Source: Cudoniella acicularis | Taxonomy: Eukaryota; Ascomycota; Leotiomycetes; Helotiales; Helotiaceae | NCBI GenBank assembly: GCA_013054445.1 | Contig: JAAMPI010000259.1 | Location: 1 to 46,900 of the forward strand | Reading direction: 5' to 3' | Length of the DNA: 46,900 bases | In this document: positions 30,310 through 41,723 of the stretch, piece after piece | How the letters are laid out: every line of letters begins with the position of its first letter | Position numbering within the stretch: position 1 is the stretch's first letter | Position numbers and translations under genes: made by a program | Notes under the pieces: generated by a model | Database searches by the model: none | The model's input: the letters and a program-made list of their open reading frames with translations, nothing else | What the model was told of the DNA's origin: nothing

Positions 30310-32727
30310 ATGGCGGGGTCATCCCATAACGCTTACTCCAGGTCTCCCATACCTTCCACGACCTCCTATGACTCTTCTTCGGTATCGTCTGCTGCCTCTC
30401 CTCGAATCCAAGGGGGGTATGAAGGAGGGTTGATGGGTGCTTCACCTCGAGCGATGAGCGGCCAGCATCCTCAGCATATCAACCTACCAGCCGGACTTCC
30501 TCTAGGCCACAGCTCATTTCAAAATCCGTACGGCTCAGCTGCAACATCACCAGGACCTCCAGGGATGGACTCAATGGCTGCATCAACAGGCTCTTCGAGT
30601 GGTACGCCCGGTGCGTCAGGATCGCAGATGTCATCTGCCAACATACAAGCACAGAAGAGGGCATATCGACAGAGGCGAAAGGATCCTAGTTGTGATGCTT
30701 GTAGGGAACGAAAGGTGAAGTGCGACGCGACGGAGACGACAAGTTGTTCAGAGTGCTCCAGCCGAAATGTCAAATGTCAATTTACAAAGGAGACCAATCG
30801 GCGAATGTCATCTATCAAGCAAGTGCAAGATCTCGAAAAGCAAATCGTACAAGTTAAAAGGGAGAACACGCAGCTACGGTCTATGCTGAATATGAGGGAG
30901 TCGGAGATGGAAGTGGATAGTGAAGGGCCTCAACAAGCCTCGTTAACTTTACCAGAAATTGGTTCTCATCCCAAGAGACGACAGCGACCGCCGCCGCCGC
31001 ATGATCTTTCGCGCGTCCGCTCGAACATACGAAATTTTGGCAGAGGGATTTTCAAGCCTCCTGCGCCATACAGACAAATCGGATCCCAAGGACATTTTAA
31101 TCCACCCCGCCCGGAACTGCCGCCAAAACATTTGGCCGATCATCTATTGAGCTCCTACTATGCGTCTATGCATATGATCATTCCTATTCTGCACTGGCCA
31201 ACATTTGAGCAAGAATACGAAGCCGTTTATAAGTCTGGAAGCCTTCATGGAGTTCCTCCGGTATGGAGTTCGTTGTTGTTCGCTGTCTTGGCGGTTGGAG
31301 TCTTATTCAGTTCGGAGCCTAGTATACACCGACCACACAAAGGGAAAGAGTTCATTGAAATATCTCGCCAGTTGATAGATTTGTGGAACGATGAGTTTGT
31401 TATCGACCACGCACGAGCCGCCATCTTGACTAGCATATTCCTTACAGAGTTGAATTTGAAGTCGGCAGCATGGACTTGGCTGGCCTCTGCTGTACGAATT
31501 TCACAAGATATCGGCCTACATTGCGAGACTGGGCCGTGGCCGATGATTGAAGGCGAAATGCGAAGAAGAGTGTGGTGGGGAATATATGTTTGGGATAGGC
31601 ACATGTCGCTAGAGCTCGGACGACCACTCCTGATTGAGGATGCCGATTGTGATGTTGGTCTACCTGCCGCTATCGACGACCACTACATCCACGACGCAGG
31701 AATGCTTGTGCCTAACGGCGCCTCTCCGCTCACGAATTTTATCATACCAATCATCCATGTTGTACGGGCCGTATCTCAACTCATCAAAACGCTAAAATCT
31801 CCAATAATTTCTCCTTCAACTCTTCAGACCTTCGACACTCACTTCAATTCTTGCATGTCTGCGTATCCACCGACTTGCCAACCCAATGCACCCGAGCCTC
31901 TTGATCCTCGAATGCTGGCACCAATCTGCCATCTCATGAATGCAAGACTCGTGCTTCATCGGCACAACCTCACCACATCCTGCCCGCCAGAAGTCAGAGG
32001 AAATGCACTTGAACAATGTATACGAGCAGCATTAGATTCCACAAAGTTATTTGCTAGAGCTATGGCGTCCTCCACATCTGGGAATCCTGCAACACCTCCT
32101 TTCGGTCCCACCGCCAATGCGATGACTTGTACACATATATGGCGGTGTACACTTTTCCTGCTTTTTGGCGGTCACTTTGACGGTGCTCTTACCTGTATTA
32201 GAGCCTCCGCGAGTATCGCAACACTTCGGGACGTCAATGTTGCTTGCGGTAGGAATGTCGCCTTCTTTCTCGGGGCTCTGATCGAAAAACGTCGAGCAGG
32301 TGGCATGGCTGGTAGCAAAGGCTATCGCGGCGAGCGAGACATGGACGAAGAGTTGATCGCCTATGTATCTGGCGATCTGCAAGCCAGCACTGAGAACAGC
32401 TGGGTATGGGCTGGGAGTGAGACAGGAATGAATATTGCCGCGAACTCGGGAATGAAGGTTGGGCCTAGTCCTACGCTCATGGGAGGAGGTAGGGAAGACG
32501 GCACGACTGTTTTGACCGACTCAGAAGCGAGGGATTGGGGTGGTTGGGAGAGAGTCGAGTACCTGGTTGGTGTTTTGGCACGCGAGCAAGGTGGTTATGG
32601 ACAACAGCAACCTTCACCGTCGAGATATGGCGGGGTTGCGTCTGGCAATGGTGGCTCTGGTGGGATGAACATGGATCGGAATCAGAGGAAGGGGAATGAG
32701 AGGATGAGCATTACGAATATCATCTAA
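30310..32727 (+). CDS. Zn2Cys6 fungal-specific transcription factor
   Basis: A single exon of 805 residues from the first in-frame ATG at 30310. The N-terminal 110 residues are Ser/Pro/Gly-rich. A basic stretch (KRAYRQRRKDPS) leads into the binuclear zinc cluster CDACRERKVKC-DATETTS-CSECSSRNVKC, with Cys at about 128, 131, 138, 146, 149 and 156. A heptad-like linker and coiled coil (QVQDLEKQIVQVKRENTQLR) follows, suggesting binding as a dimer. Residues about 270-520 match the fungal_trans middle homology region (SYYASMHMIIPILHWPTFEQ, AAWTWLASAVRISQDIGLHC, MRRRVWWGIYVWDRHMSLEL). A Gly-rich tail ends SITNII. The zinc-cluster sequence looks highly conserved among filamentous fungi but I cannot name the regulator or its targets. 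Gene-free DNA on both sides is compatible with complex regulation. Confidence 0.88.
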   Translation: MAGSSHNAYSRSPIPSTTSYDSSSVSSAASPRIQGGYEGGLMGASPRAMSGQHPQHINLPAGLPLGHSSFQNPYGSAATSPGPPGMDSMAASTGSSSGTPGASGSQMSSANIQAQKRAYRQRRKDPSCDACRERKVKCDATETTSCSECSSRNVKCQFTKETNRRMSSIKQVQDLEKQIVQVKRENTQLRSMLNMRESEMEVDSEGPQQASLTLPEIGSHPKRRQRPPPPHDLSRVRSNIRNFGRGIFKPPAPYRQIGSQGHFNPPRPELPPKHLADHLLSSYYASMHMIIPILHWPTFEQEYEAVYKSGSLHGVPPVWSSLLFAVLAVGVLFSSEPSIHRPHKGKEFIEISRQLIDLWNDEFVIDHARAAILTSIFLTELNLKSAAWTWLASAVRISQDIGLHCETGPWPMIEGEMRRRVWWGIYVWDRHMSLELGRPLLIEDADCDVGLPAAIDDHYIHDAGMLVPNGASPLTNFIIPIIHVVRAVSQLIKTLKSPIISPSTLQTFDTHFNSCMSAYPPTCQPNAPEPLDPRMLAPICHLMNARLVLHRHNLTTSCPPEVRGNALEQCIRAALDSTKLFARAMASSTSGNPATPPFGPTANAMTCTHIWRCTLFLLFGGHFDGALTCIRASASIATLRDVNVACGRNVAFFLGALIEKRRAGGMAGSKGYRGERDMDEELIAYVSGDLQASTENSWVWAGSETGMNIAANSGMKVGPSPTLMGGGREDGTTVLTDSEARDWGGWERVEYLVGVLAREQGGYGQQQPSPSRYGGVASGNGGSGGMNMDRNQRKGNERMSITNII

Positions 32728-33670
32728 ATGGCATACATGGCGGCATATGATCATGGGTCTGGAGATGCATTGCATTTGGCGGGGACAAAAGTCAAAAATG
32801 TGTGATTGATTGGATCGGATCGTGTATATTATATATATGAGGTTTGGGCATTTCTCGGTACTTGGCGGGCTCAGCTCGGTTTGGTCTGGCTGGACTCCGG
32901 GATGTATTGGATCGGATTGTATGGGACAGGTAAGTGGGTAGTGGGCGGGATCATTTGCTTTGGCTTTGCTACAAATACCATACATAGTTGACTGGTTGGC
33001 ATGGCGTCGTCGGCGAGCATAGATAGAGCGGGTTGTTGAGTTGGATTTGAATGAATGAATGGGAAAACTGAAGAGGGGGGAAGAAAAGGGGTTGGCGATG
33101 AGGCTCAATATGTAATCATTATCTTGTTAATATCTATGTATGGCATATGTTCGTCATTTTGTCTGTTTCTTTTGATTGTTTTGTTTGTCTGTGTATCTGC
33201 GTGCTTGTGGGGTGATTGGCTCGATGTCTGGATTAGATGATGGGTTTGATTTGCATCTCTGTTTCCGTTTTGCGATTTTTTGTGCAACGGCGAAGTAAGT
33301 GACGCTAAGTGGCGACTTGCTTTGCTTTTATTTCATTTCATTTCAATTAAACAATTTTCCTTCCTTGGAAGTATATCCATCCATCCACCTATCTATCCAT
33401 CTCTCTCCGGCTATAAAGCGATCACTCCCACTCCCTCACTTTACTCCACTCAATTCAACACAAATCCAACCCCTTTACCCCTTTCTTTAGGTCGATGTCA
33501 AAACAAAGTAACTTGCATTGATAAGTTGAAACATTATCACAGCGCCTCTTATTACTCCGTCTCCTTGGTTTTATCAACCTTGTATATCCCAGCTATTTGA
33601 AACCTTGGCTATAACAACTGTCTTATTATTTCCGTTTTTTGTTTAAGCTTTGGTTTTAGGTTGCGGAGAT
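32728..33670. other. 3' region of the transcription factor, no gene seen
   Basis: Presumed 3' UTR and spacer. It has simple-sequence tracts (TTTCATTTCATTTCAATT near 33330-33350, CCATC repeats near 33374-33400). No supported open frame. Confidence 0.4.
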
Positions 33671-34300
33671 TATATAAGGCGTAGTTTGTGCGACGCTGAT
33701 AGGTTTGCTCTTATATGTATTTGCGCTGTCCCTAGTTAATATTACGGTATATCAGTATCGGAGTATTATTTTTCACGACCCGCGTTCCTTCATCCTTTTC
33801 TATTATCCCTTGCTTATACACGGCTTTGTCAGAGTCAGAAGTCTGTTCGTTCATCCAAGCTTTTTTTTTTCCTTCAAGGGAATCTCCGTGTGTAAGGCAG
33901 CCAACTAGTTAGGGTAGGCTTGTTTTGAAGCTTTGACGAATAGAAAGTAGCTGGCTACCGTATATTGATTTCGGAGTATTATTTTCACGACCCGCCTTCC
34001 ATGCCTTCTTACTTATGCCATCCCTCCCTTCTCTTAAGAACACTTGCGCAATAATTTAATTTATACAAGGCGTAGTTTGTGCGCCATAATATGTCTGCTT
34101 CTTATACGTTTGTGCTTATACTACCTAGTTAAGTAACCTATATTGATTTCGGAGTATTATTTTCATACACACGAGTCATGACCCACGTTCCTTCATCCTT
34201 GCTTATACATATGTTTGTCAGAAGTCTGTTGTTCGTTCGTTCGTCCAAGGTTTGAAACAGGCCTTCCTAACTGGCTGGACACGGAGATTCCCTTCGAAAA
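33671..34300. repeat. Diverged direct and inverted repeat block
   Basis: A unit beginning TATAYAAGGCGTAGTTTGTG occurs at 33672 and again at 34062. Both continue with GGAGTATTATTTT, CACG..CCTTCATCC, GCTTATACA and GTCTGTTCGTTC. A third partial copy starts at about 33957 (TATTGATTTCGGAGTATTAT). Within the block, AAGGGAATCTCCGTGT at 33876-33891 is an exact inverted match of 34279-34294. No coding capacity is seen. It is probably an old non-autonomous repeat or a local duplication. Confidence 0.6.
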
Positions 34301-36605
34301 AAAAAAGGCTTTGATAAATAAGATAGATTTTCTGACGAATCCGAGTGTAAGCAAGGAATAAGAACGCTTTGTGTAGTAATTTAATTTAAATTTTTTTAAT
34401 TTGAAATAACCTTTCTTAGGGCTGACTTCTGGCTTTCATGGCTCGGCATTTCCGCTCCACTCCACTCCTTCTTCGTGTAACCCGAAACGCTTACCTTGGC
34501 CTTGGTCTTGCCCCGCCCCGTTCCCCCTTTTCAGATTTTCAACCCATGATAGACCATCGCCGCCTCAACTGCCTATGCTACTCTAGTCTCTATTGTAATA
34601 ATGATTTTTTTCATCTGCCGAAAACAATCGATATCGCCCCCAAAAACGCCTCAAAAAAGAGAAGATCCCAAATGCAAAACCCCAGCAAGAAAGCGGTAAG
34701 ACGGCATGACGGCAAGCCACAAACGTTAACACGAAATAACGGTAAACCGGTAAATCACGTGCTGCTCACTCACCCCTGACGCAGCAGCGTCGTAATCGGC
34801 GCCTCCTTCCCTTTTAGTGTCGGTTCGTATAGCCCTTCCGTTTTGAGATTCGGCAATTGATTTTTGGCATCCTGAATTCCCAAGGAAAGTTTGGGATTGA
34901 AAGGAAAGGGGCTGAAGGGCTTAAGGGCTGAGTAGGTGCGAGGTGGTGGCTGGATTGGTTGGTCGGATCCAGCGATGAAGTAATGCTTACTTAATACTTA
35001 GTGTGGTGGATCTCGGGTAACCGAGCCCGAGATGGAAGGCAGGGTGCTAGATAGGAGAAGTTTTAAACGGCGCGGAAATCTCCGTGCGGAAGAAAGGGGT
35101 AAGGTGAACGGGGTTGTTTATGGGTGTCTTTGATGGTGAGTGAGGGGGCGGGATGGAAGAAGTTATTTGATGGAGCTTAGTTTTAGTTGTCGAGCGCTAG
35201 ACTAGGAGTGGAAATTTAGGGGTTGGAAGAAAGGGTGTGGAGTTTGGAAAGGGGGCTTGTAAGGTGCGTCGGCTAGGTGGTACCGTAGGTGCCTCGGGTG
35301 GGTATTTTCCGTGCGGGCGAAGGATAGACACTATGTGTCAGTGACGGGAATGAGGGAGGGGCTAGGGTACTGGTTTCTGTTTTTGGGTTGGTGAGGTTGG
35401 TGGGATAATAGTTACCAAGCTGTATATAATTTTTCATTTTCAGAAGACAATTTAGGAATTAGGAGAGAGAGGAATGGAAATATAAGAGAGATGTGAGAAT
35501 ATTTTGAAATTGTTTAGTAAGTTTATGATGATGTGAGAATATTGAAATAGAATAGTGGAATGCGAAAGAAAGAAAGTGATTCTGGTTTTAGTAATAGATG
35601 GATAGTCAGGATAGGTAAGGAAGGAGTGGAAAAGGAGTAAGTAGACGTTAAGGCCAGTGTTGTTTGTTAATTAATTAGCCCACGGTCACAGACAGCTGCA
35701 TAACTAAAAGAATCGAGAAAACGAGAATTTTATACTACATAAAGAACGTGCGAACTTCAAGCAGACCTAGGCGTGGGTAATTCCAGTGTAACCCGGAGCA
35801 TACCCGACTTAGTACGAAGAAGGCAGAGTAACCCGGGTTCCCCCGGGTATCCCAAATTTTCTCGGTAACCTCACTATACCCGGAGACCTAGCCGGCTAAA
35901 ATACCCGCCCCCGGTTACACCACCGATGAATGTGTATTTGTGCATGCCTAGGTCTAGTTAGGAAGAAAGAAAGATTAAGCATAGAAAGAAGGGAGATATA
36001 TGTATATATATATATAATTATTATATACATCTGCTGTATTAGCTTACTAGTAATTGAAAGTTGAAACTAAAATTTCAAGTTTCTTAAAAGGAAAAAGCGC
36101 TCACTAGTAAGAAAGCAAAGTGAAGATACTTTCGTTCCAGTACTTGTACAACTATATCGCATTTACTTACACCTTATTTACAACTTGCTTGACTACCACA
36201 AGCTGCATACTCCCTCCTTTCCCCCCTTCTCTTGCGAAACTATTTTCAGTATTTTCAGTCGATTCGCGAAGCAGATCTCAAGACACAGATTTATATACCA
36301 TTTGCATATACATTTCCATTGACTTCTAATATTAATTCTAACTCGTCTTCCCCTTCCTACCCTGCTAAAACTAATCAACCGATCAATCAATCTACAAATA
36401 AAGTATAGGTAGACAAGAAACGAACTATATTTTGACTATTGAGGTATATATCCAGATCCTATCCCATGCAGCCCAGCTATTGACTCAGCCAAACGCATTC
36501 TAACAGCAAAATTCCCACTGCAATTAAAATTGTACCACCACCTATCCACATAATATCCCATACATCTACCCATCCCTTCATTATAAACCCAAGCATGCAC
36601 ACAAT
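34301..36605. other. Intergenic region, no gene seen
   Basis: Convergent spacer between the transcription factor (plus) and the antiporter (minus). A 113-codon plus-strand frame at 34438-34779 has no domain and low-quality composition, so I do not call it. Purine-rich plus-strand sequence fills 34870-35650. A possible inverted-repeat element lies at 35763-35955 (separate entry). TA repeats occur at 36000-36020. Confidence 0.4.
35763..35955. mobile_element. Possible small inverted-repeat element, about 190 bp
   Basis: AGACCTAGGC at 35763-35772 is repeated inverted at 35946-35955. Inside, GTGTAACCCGG on the left pairs with CCGGTTACAC on the right, and several ACCCGG/ATACCCG words recur (35790-35920). 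The arms are short and the match is patchy, so this may be a MITE remnant or just a CCGG-rich palindromic stretch. Confidence 0.35.
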
Positions 36606-39600
36606 CTATTTCTTCCCCCTAACCGGACTCTGCGCAAACCTAATCCCTCTATTCCTCGCCGTCGCCGTAACAGGAGGCGGCACCCTCTCCGTATCATCAT
36701 CATCGCTATCGTCTTCTACACCCCCACCACTCACCCCCAGCGCAGCCTCCCTCCTCCGCCTCTCAGCAGCAGTCTCCTGCATTTCCGTCTCTGGTGCTTC
36801 GACTTTCCTCTCCCAGGATCGCCCTCTCTGCTCAGGCTTAATCTCGTCTACACCTTTGAGAGCTTGTTGTCTCCTCCTTCTCTCTGCTGCTGATTCCTGC
36901 ACGTCGTCGTCGCCGAAGTCATTGTGATCGTTGAGGGAACTGGCTGATTGGCGGAGGACTGCTGGGGCGGGTTTGGAGACTCGTGCTCGTGAGCGGCGAG
37001 ATGACTCGTCGGATTCGCTGAACTGGTCGTCTTCTTCAACCGCAGCGCCTCTCCTTCTTTCCATTTCCGCACCGGCGTTCTTCGCTGCTCCTAGGCTAGA
37101 AGATGAATCCCCACCTCTTGCTTCAAGTAGGCGGCTGCTACCAGAATGGTCTTTGCTTGCGTCTCTCCTCGCGAGATCTTTCACGGCGGCTGGGGCGTCG
37201 CTCTGCTGGACAATCTCGGATCGTGCTTTTGGGTCCAGACTTTGAATCTCTCTCAAAAAGTCCTCCTTCGTTAGGCGACGACCAGCACCACCGATTGTGA
37301 AACGGATATGCCTGTCGTCTTCTTCTTCGTCTACTTCGGGATTCTTTCCTGCCAATGCGCTGCCCATTCGGGAAAGACCTTGGCGGACAGCGGATTGATT
37401 AGGAGTCAGGGTGGCTGTATTTGAACTTCCTGGTTCCTCTTTCGCGTCCGGTTTCTTGCCACCGAGACTGGCCCAGTTGCCCATGAGGTTTCGAACACTG
37501 CTCGATTCTCCGGTTTCTTTGGGTTTAGCAGCTAAGGGTAGGTCGTATTTCTTGACAACTTCACCATCTTCGTCTTCAACAATGATCTAGAAATAGTTAG
37601 CAGAGAATAGAGGGAAATAAGGACTTCGACTTACAGTATTTCCAAATTGATACGCCAAAGCCGGACCTCGCTTCTTGTGCGACTCCTTTGAAGGTTTTGG
37701 CTTTGGTGATTCTTCGTCCTCCTTGTCCTTAAGCAGAAATCCACCGAACTTCTTCCTCAAGCTCTTGTAAACTTGCGTGTCCTCTTTAGCAGTCTTTTCT
37801 GCCTTTTGCATCCCACGGCTTTGTAGCCTTTCCCCGGTGGCAACGACTTCGCCATCCTCGTCTTCGATTATAATCTGACCCCCTTCATCGTATACCTCGC
37901 GGCGATCCGGGTGGCGTTCAGCGTCGGATCTGTGCTGATCCCTTCTCTTATCCTCTGAATGCGTATGCAGAATTTCGTGCATCTCCGGATCGTTTTGAAT
38001 TTCTCCAAGCTCCGCCTCGTTCCTTTCATCATCATTGTTCTCGTTCCGAGGAGATTCGTTGCCTAGCGTCAACGTATCCGAGGTTTGTTCACTTAGATGC
38101 TCACTCGGATCTCGACGCTCTTGATCCCGACGTGCTTGATCTCGACGTTCCCTATCCTTCTGAGGATAAACCGCCGACAAACTGATAGGCCCACCGGGTC
38201 CAAACCCTCTGTACGCTCCTCCTCCAACCATCCCAGCCGCTTCTTCCCCTTCGACCCCGTCATCCCGCTTCTTCTTTCTTCGGCGAGGAATGAGAGATGA
38301 TGCTCGGCTCCCGCTGCGACTTGGATTGTCTTCCTCTTTCTGTCTGCGTAGAAAATTTCCTGAAAGGCCAACTGGAGGAAGAGTTCCAGGAGGAAAATCT
38401 GGCAGTCTGAGCTCGTCAGCGTCAGTATCAGATACAGCCGACTTGGCTTGTGACCTTGACGTTGAAGAAATTCGTGGTAATCGGTTCATCCAGGTTGGAC
38501 CTTCTTGTCCAGCTGTCGTATAGGACATCGTCAGAGCCAATGTATTGATGTGTTTCCCTAGAGTGAAGACAGCAATCGATGACCCATGCACGATGATTGA
38601 AGAAATGACCAAGAAGGTCGTGATGGGCCAAATGAGTGAAACGAGGATATAATTTGGTGCATTCGGATCAGGATATTCTGCAAGAGGAGTAGTCAATCCT
38701 GTTTCCAGGTCAGCTCTGGCAAGGATAGCAACAAAGATTGCTCCGACGCCAATGGGTCCAAAATGACCAGCGAAGAGGGCTTCTCGCCAACTCTTGATGT
38801 CCGGTATGAGAGGTTTCAGAGCCATCATGATCGGAATACGGCGAAAGAAAATGACGAAAAGGGCAATGACAACCAGTCTCCATGGTGTTATGCCTAGAGC
38901 TGCATTGTTATATTGCTCCCATGGAATAATAGTCCCGAGGTAAACAAAGTATGCCAAGTTGAGTAGCAGATCGATAACGTTGGAGACGTGTGACTCTTCT
39001 GTTTTCTGAGTGAACCATCCGTCGTTGGAAAAACCAACACCCGCGGCAAAACCAACGAGCAAGTCATCCACACCGAGAATGCTGCCAGAACCGGCACAGA
39101 AAAGAGCCAAGACGAAGTAGAAGACAAGAAAACTTTCTCTGTCTACCAGATCATGTTTCTCCGCATACTTGATACCTTGCCTACTAATGTAGCCAATCGT
39201 AAACCCATATATTGCCCCAAATACACATTCGTATAGTACAGTAATGACAATCCAACTGAAGGCGACCTCGTTGGGTTTATGTCTATAGTCGATAATATAG
39301 AGAGCTAGATAGATGAACGGGAAAGCCATGCCATCATTGCAGCCAGATTCAGCAGACAGTAGATCTCTCAAATGTTTGGGTACCCTCTTTGCAAACTTGC
39401 CTTTACCTACAACGGAACTTGCCAAGACAGGATCGGTTGCTGTAACACAAGCTGCGCAGCAAAGGGATTCAAGCCAGTTTAGAGACGGTATCATCCACCA
39501 GATGAACAGACTTGTGATCAGCCATCCGAATGTCATAACAGGTATCAACAGAAACACTACACTCCTCCAATGCTTTTCCATGTAGTATTTCGGCAATTCG

Positions 39601-39863
39601 ACACCCACGGCAAAACATTGGACGACAAGAACGATTCGAGAGAATTCGAGGGTAACTTGGTCGGTATTGCCCCAGGTCAAAGGATTGATCAAATTGGCGG
39701 CATGTGGACCGAAGATGACGCCGCAGATGGTGGCAACGGTAGCTTCACCTATATACAATCGTTCCTTGACAAAGGATGAACACAGCATGAAGAGAGAGGT
39801 GAAGCCGCCGAGGATGATGTAGACCAAATGCGGTCGATTGATCGAGAGGTGATCCCATGCCAT
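36606..39863 (-). CDS. NHA1: Nha1-type plasma-membrane Na+(K+)/H+ antiporter
   Basis: Exports Na+ and K+ in exchange for protons at the plasma membrane (CPA1 family). Two exons on the minus strand: 39863-37635 and 37586-36606, with a 48-bp intron (ACT|GTAAGT, GCTAAC branch, TCTAG|ATC), giving 1069 residues. The first about 430 residues are a multi-span membrane domain. ATDP with Asp144, ESGCNDG (about 172-178) and GVDDLLVGFAAG with Asp266 and Asp267 are the ion-binding motifs at the positions known from yeast Nha1 and fission-yeast Sod2. HFGPIGVGAIF marks a late membrane segment. The long hydrophilic C-terminal tail has charged repeats including IIIEDEDGEVVATGE and IIVEDEDGEVVKKYD, a conserved Nha1-tail motif present twice. 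The length is close to that of fungal Nha1 proteins. The start ATG precedes INRPHLVYIILGGFT, the usual beginning of the first membrane helix. Confidence 0.92.
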
Positions 39864-41723
39864 CTTGTGGTTGTGTTATCGTTATCGGGATATTTTCTGG
39901 ACCGAGTCTGTTAACTCGTTTTGATTGAGGTTAAGAAAGCGCCTTGTGGAAGTTGTTCGCAGGTTTCGTGGCTGTTCGTCCTCAACCCAATTGTGTCTAT
40001 GTCCCGATCCCCCAGTCGGTTGATTCTCTCAAAAGGATAGCGTGGTGTCGGAGCATTCAGACTTTGGTCGCGCCCAGTCGCCGCTCCAAACTGTTAGAGG
40101 GTATTTTCGGCCTCCGCAACAACGCCGTCGGGCTCAAAGGAATGATCGGAAGGTCCCTCGAGGGATAAGAATGCTGCGACGGGTATGGCAGATATCAAAT
40201 TGATACGCAAGATTGATTCGGTAGGGTTAGAAATCGTGATGTAGTTTACTCGAGGGATTCTGCGATTTAGGTTTTCCTAGAGCAGAGCCGGAGGAGGGGC
40301 TAAACGTCGTCTTATGGGTGAACGATCCGAATCCCGAGCATGCTTGATATGGCGACAAGCAGACGGCTAAGACACAAAGGGAGGATGTAATTGGGAGAGA
40401 TGCAAGTGCAACGGAAAAGAGGCAGAATTTCAATATTGGGGTTCTTGGCTAGCAGGGAGCGCGCAGAGATTTTTTTTTTCACGTGCTTATTTCACATTTT
40501 CACGTTTCTTTCACCGCAAACGAAATTGGCATATCAGAGCAGCCTTTTGTTATAGAGTTCAGAAGAACACGCACGCTACGAACCGCACTCGTACGATGCG
40601 GTTACAATTGACCCCCTTTGTATTCTTTTTCTATGGGGGTTCTCAGTGCAACAAACACCCTCAATCAGCAGAAGCGTGTCGCCAAACAGCCAGGATTGCC
40701 AGGGAGAAAGAGCCTGGCCAAGCAGGCCGACGTCACTATTGGCTGAGTCATGTCATTCTGCCGCGCCACTTCAGCCATTCGGAGGCCTAGAACGGGTAAG
40801 GCCCTGACTGGGCGGTGAGGCTTCAGGGATGTTCAGAAGCTCGCCATGTGCTGTGCAGCGTGGGGGCTTCCGAGTTCCAACGACCGCCCAACGACCTGGA
40901 TCGCACAACCGCTTTGGAAGAAACAACATCGGATCTCGAACCGCCTCGTGATTCTCAATGGCCACGAAAAGTGCCCAGCGTGGCAGCTAAGAGCTTCTTT
41001 GATAGAGGACGCGGTAATTAGCTAAGGTAGTGCCTTGGTAATAGCGCTATGCTAGCTTGCAAGAGGTTCCCTGGGTATCTGTGGCCAAAACGCCTCCACG
41101 GGGTTTCGAGCGTGCCCCGTCATGGCGACACCACTTCCTGAGGTCTCGAGTTACACCAATTCCGAGCCGATGTCTGGAGGGCTACAGAAGCTGAGTAGGA
41201 CAGCCCAGGAGTCAAACAGCAGTACTCCTTAGAAGTACCTCGAAGCACCACAGTATTTATTCGCTTCCAACCAAGCTCTTATTATCATGACTCCCTCCAC
41301 AGTCTCCAGGGCGGATGCAGAGACGGCCTGGACTACTCGCTGGTGGGTCCAACAGGCTTGTTAGGTACAGAAACCCCCCGCCAGACCCCGGGTCCGTCCC
41401 CGACTCAGACTAGGGATCTAGGACATCAACCAGGCAGAGATTCGGTCCAACTGCCGTGTGACCGCCTTATGGAATCACTAGTACTACGGCTCTCTAGCCT
41501 CCTTTGAACGGGAGCCCTCGATCTGCTCTCATCAGCATTAGCATCTCAGCCACAATGATCATATTATTCAAACCTCTTCCTGCCGTCAGTGCCAGTCCGA
41601 GTAATCGATGGCCATCAACTGTATGTTTCAAGAGATACAGGCCCCGTCCTACACGTCTTTGTGGTTTCCAGCACTTTCCTCCCTCTCCCCTGCGGTCAAG
41701 AAGTCCCCTGCTCAAATTTCTCG
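39864..41723. other. Divergent intergenic region, no gene seen
   Basis: 1.86 kb between the antiporter (minus) and the transcription-factor pseudogene (plus). It has a poly-T tract at about 40471-40480 and GC-rich sequence at 40640-41480. Small frames at 40596-41021 on both strands have no recognisable domain. It presumably holds the antiporter promoter. Confidence 0.4.

Noticed and set aside
34438..34779. 113-codon plus-strand open frame in the spacer before the antiporter
   Set aside because: No domain, no splice structure and a mixed low-complexity composition in a repeat-rich spacer. The start lies in AT-rich sequence with no promoter-like context.
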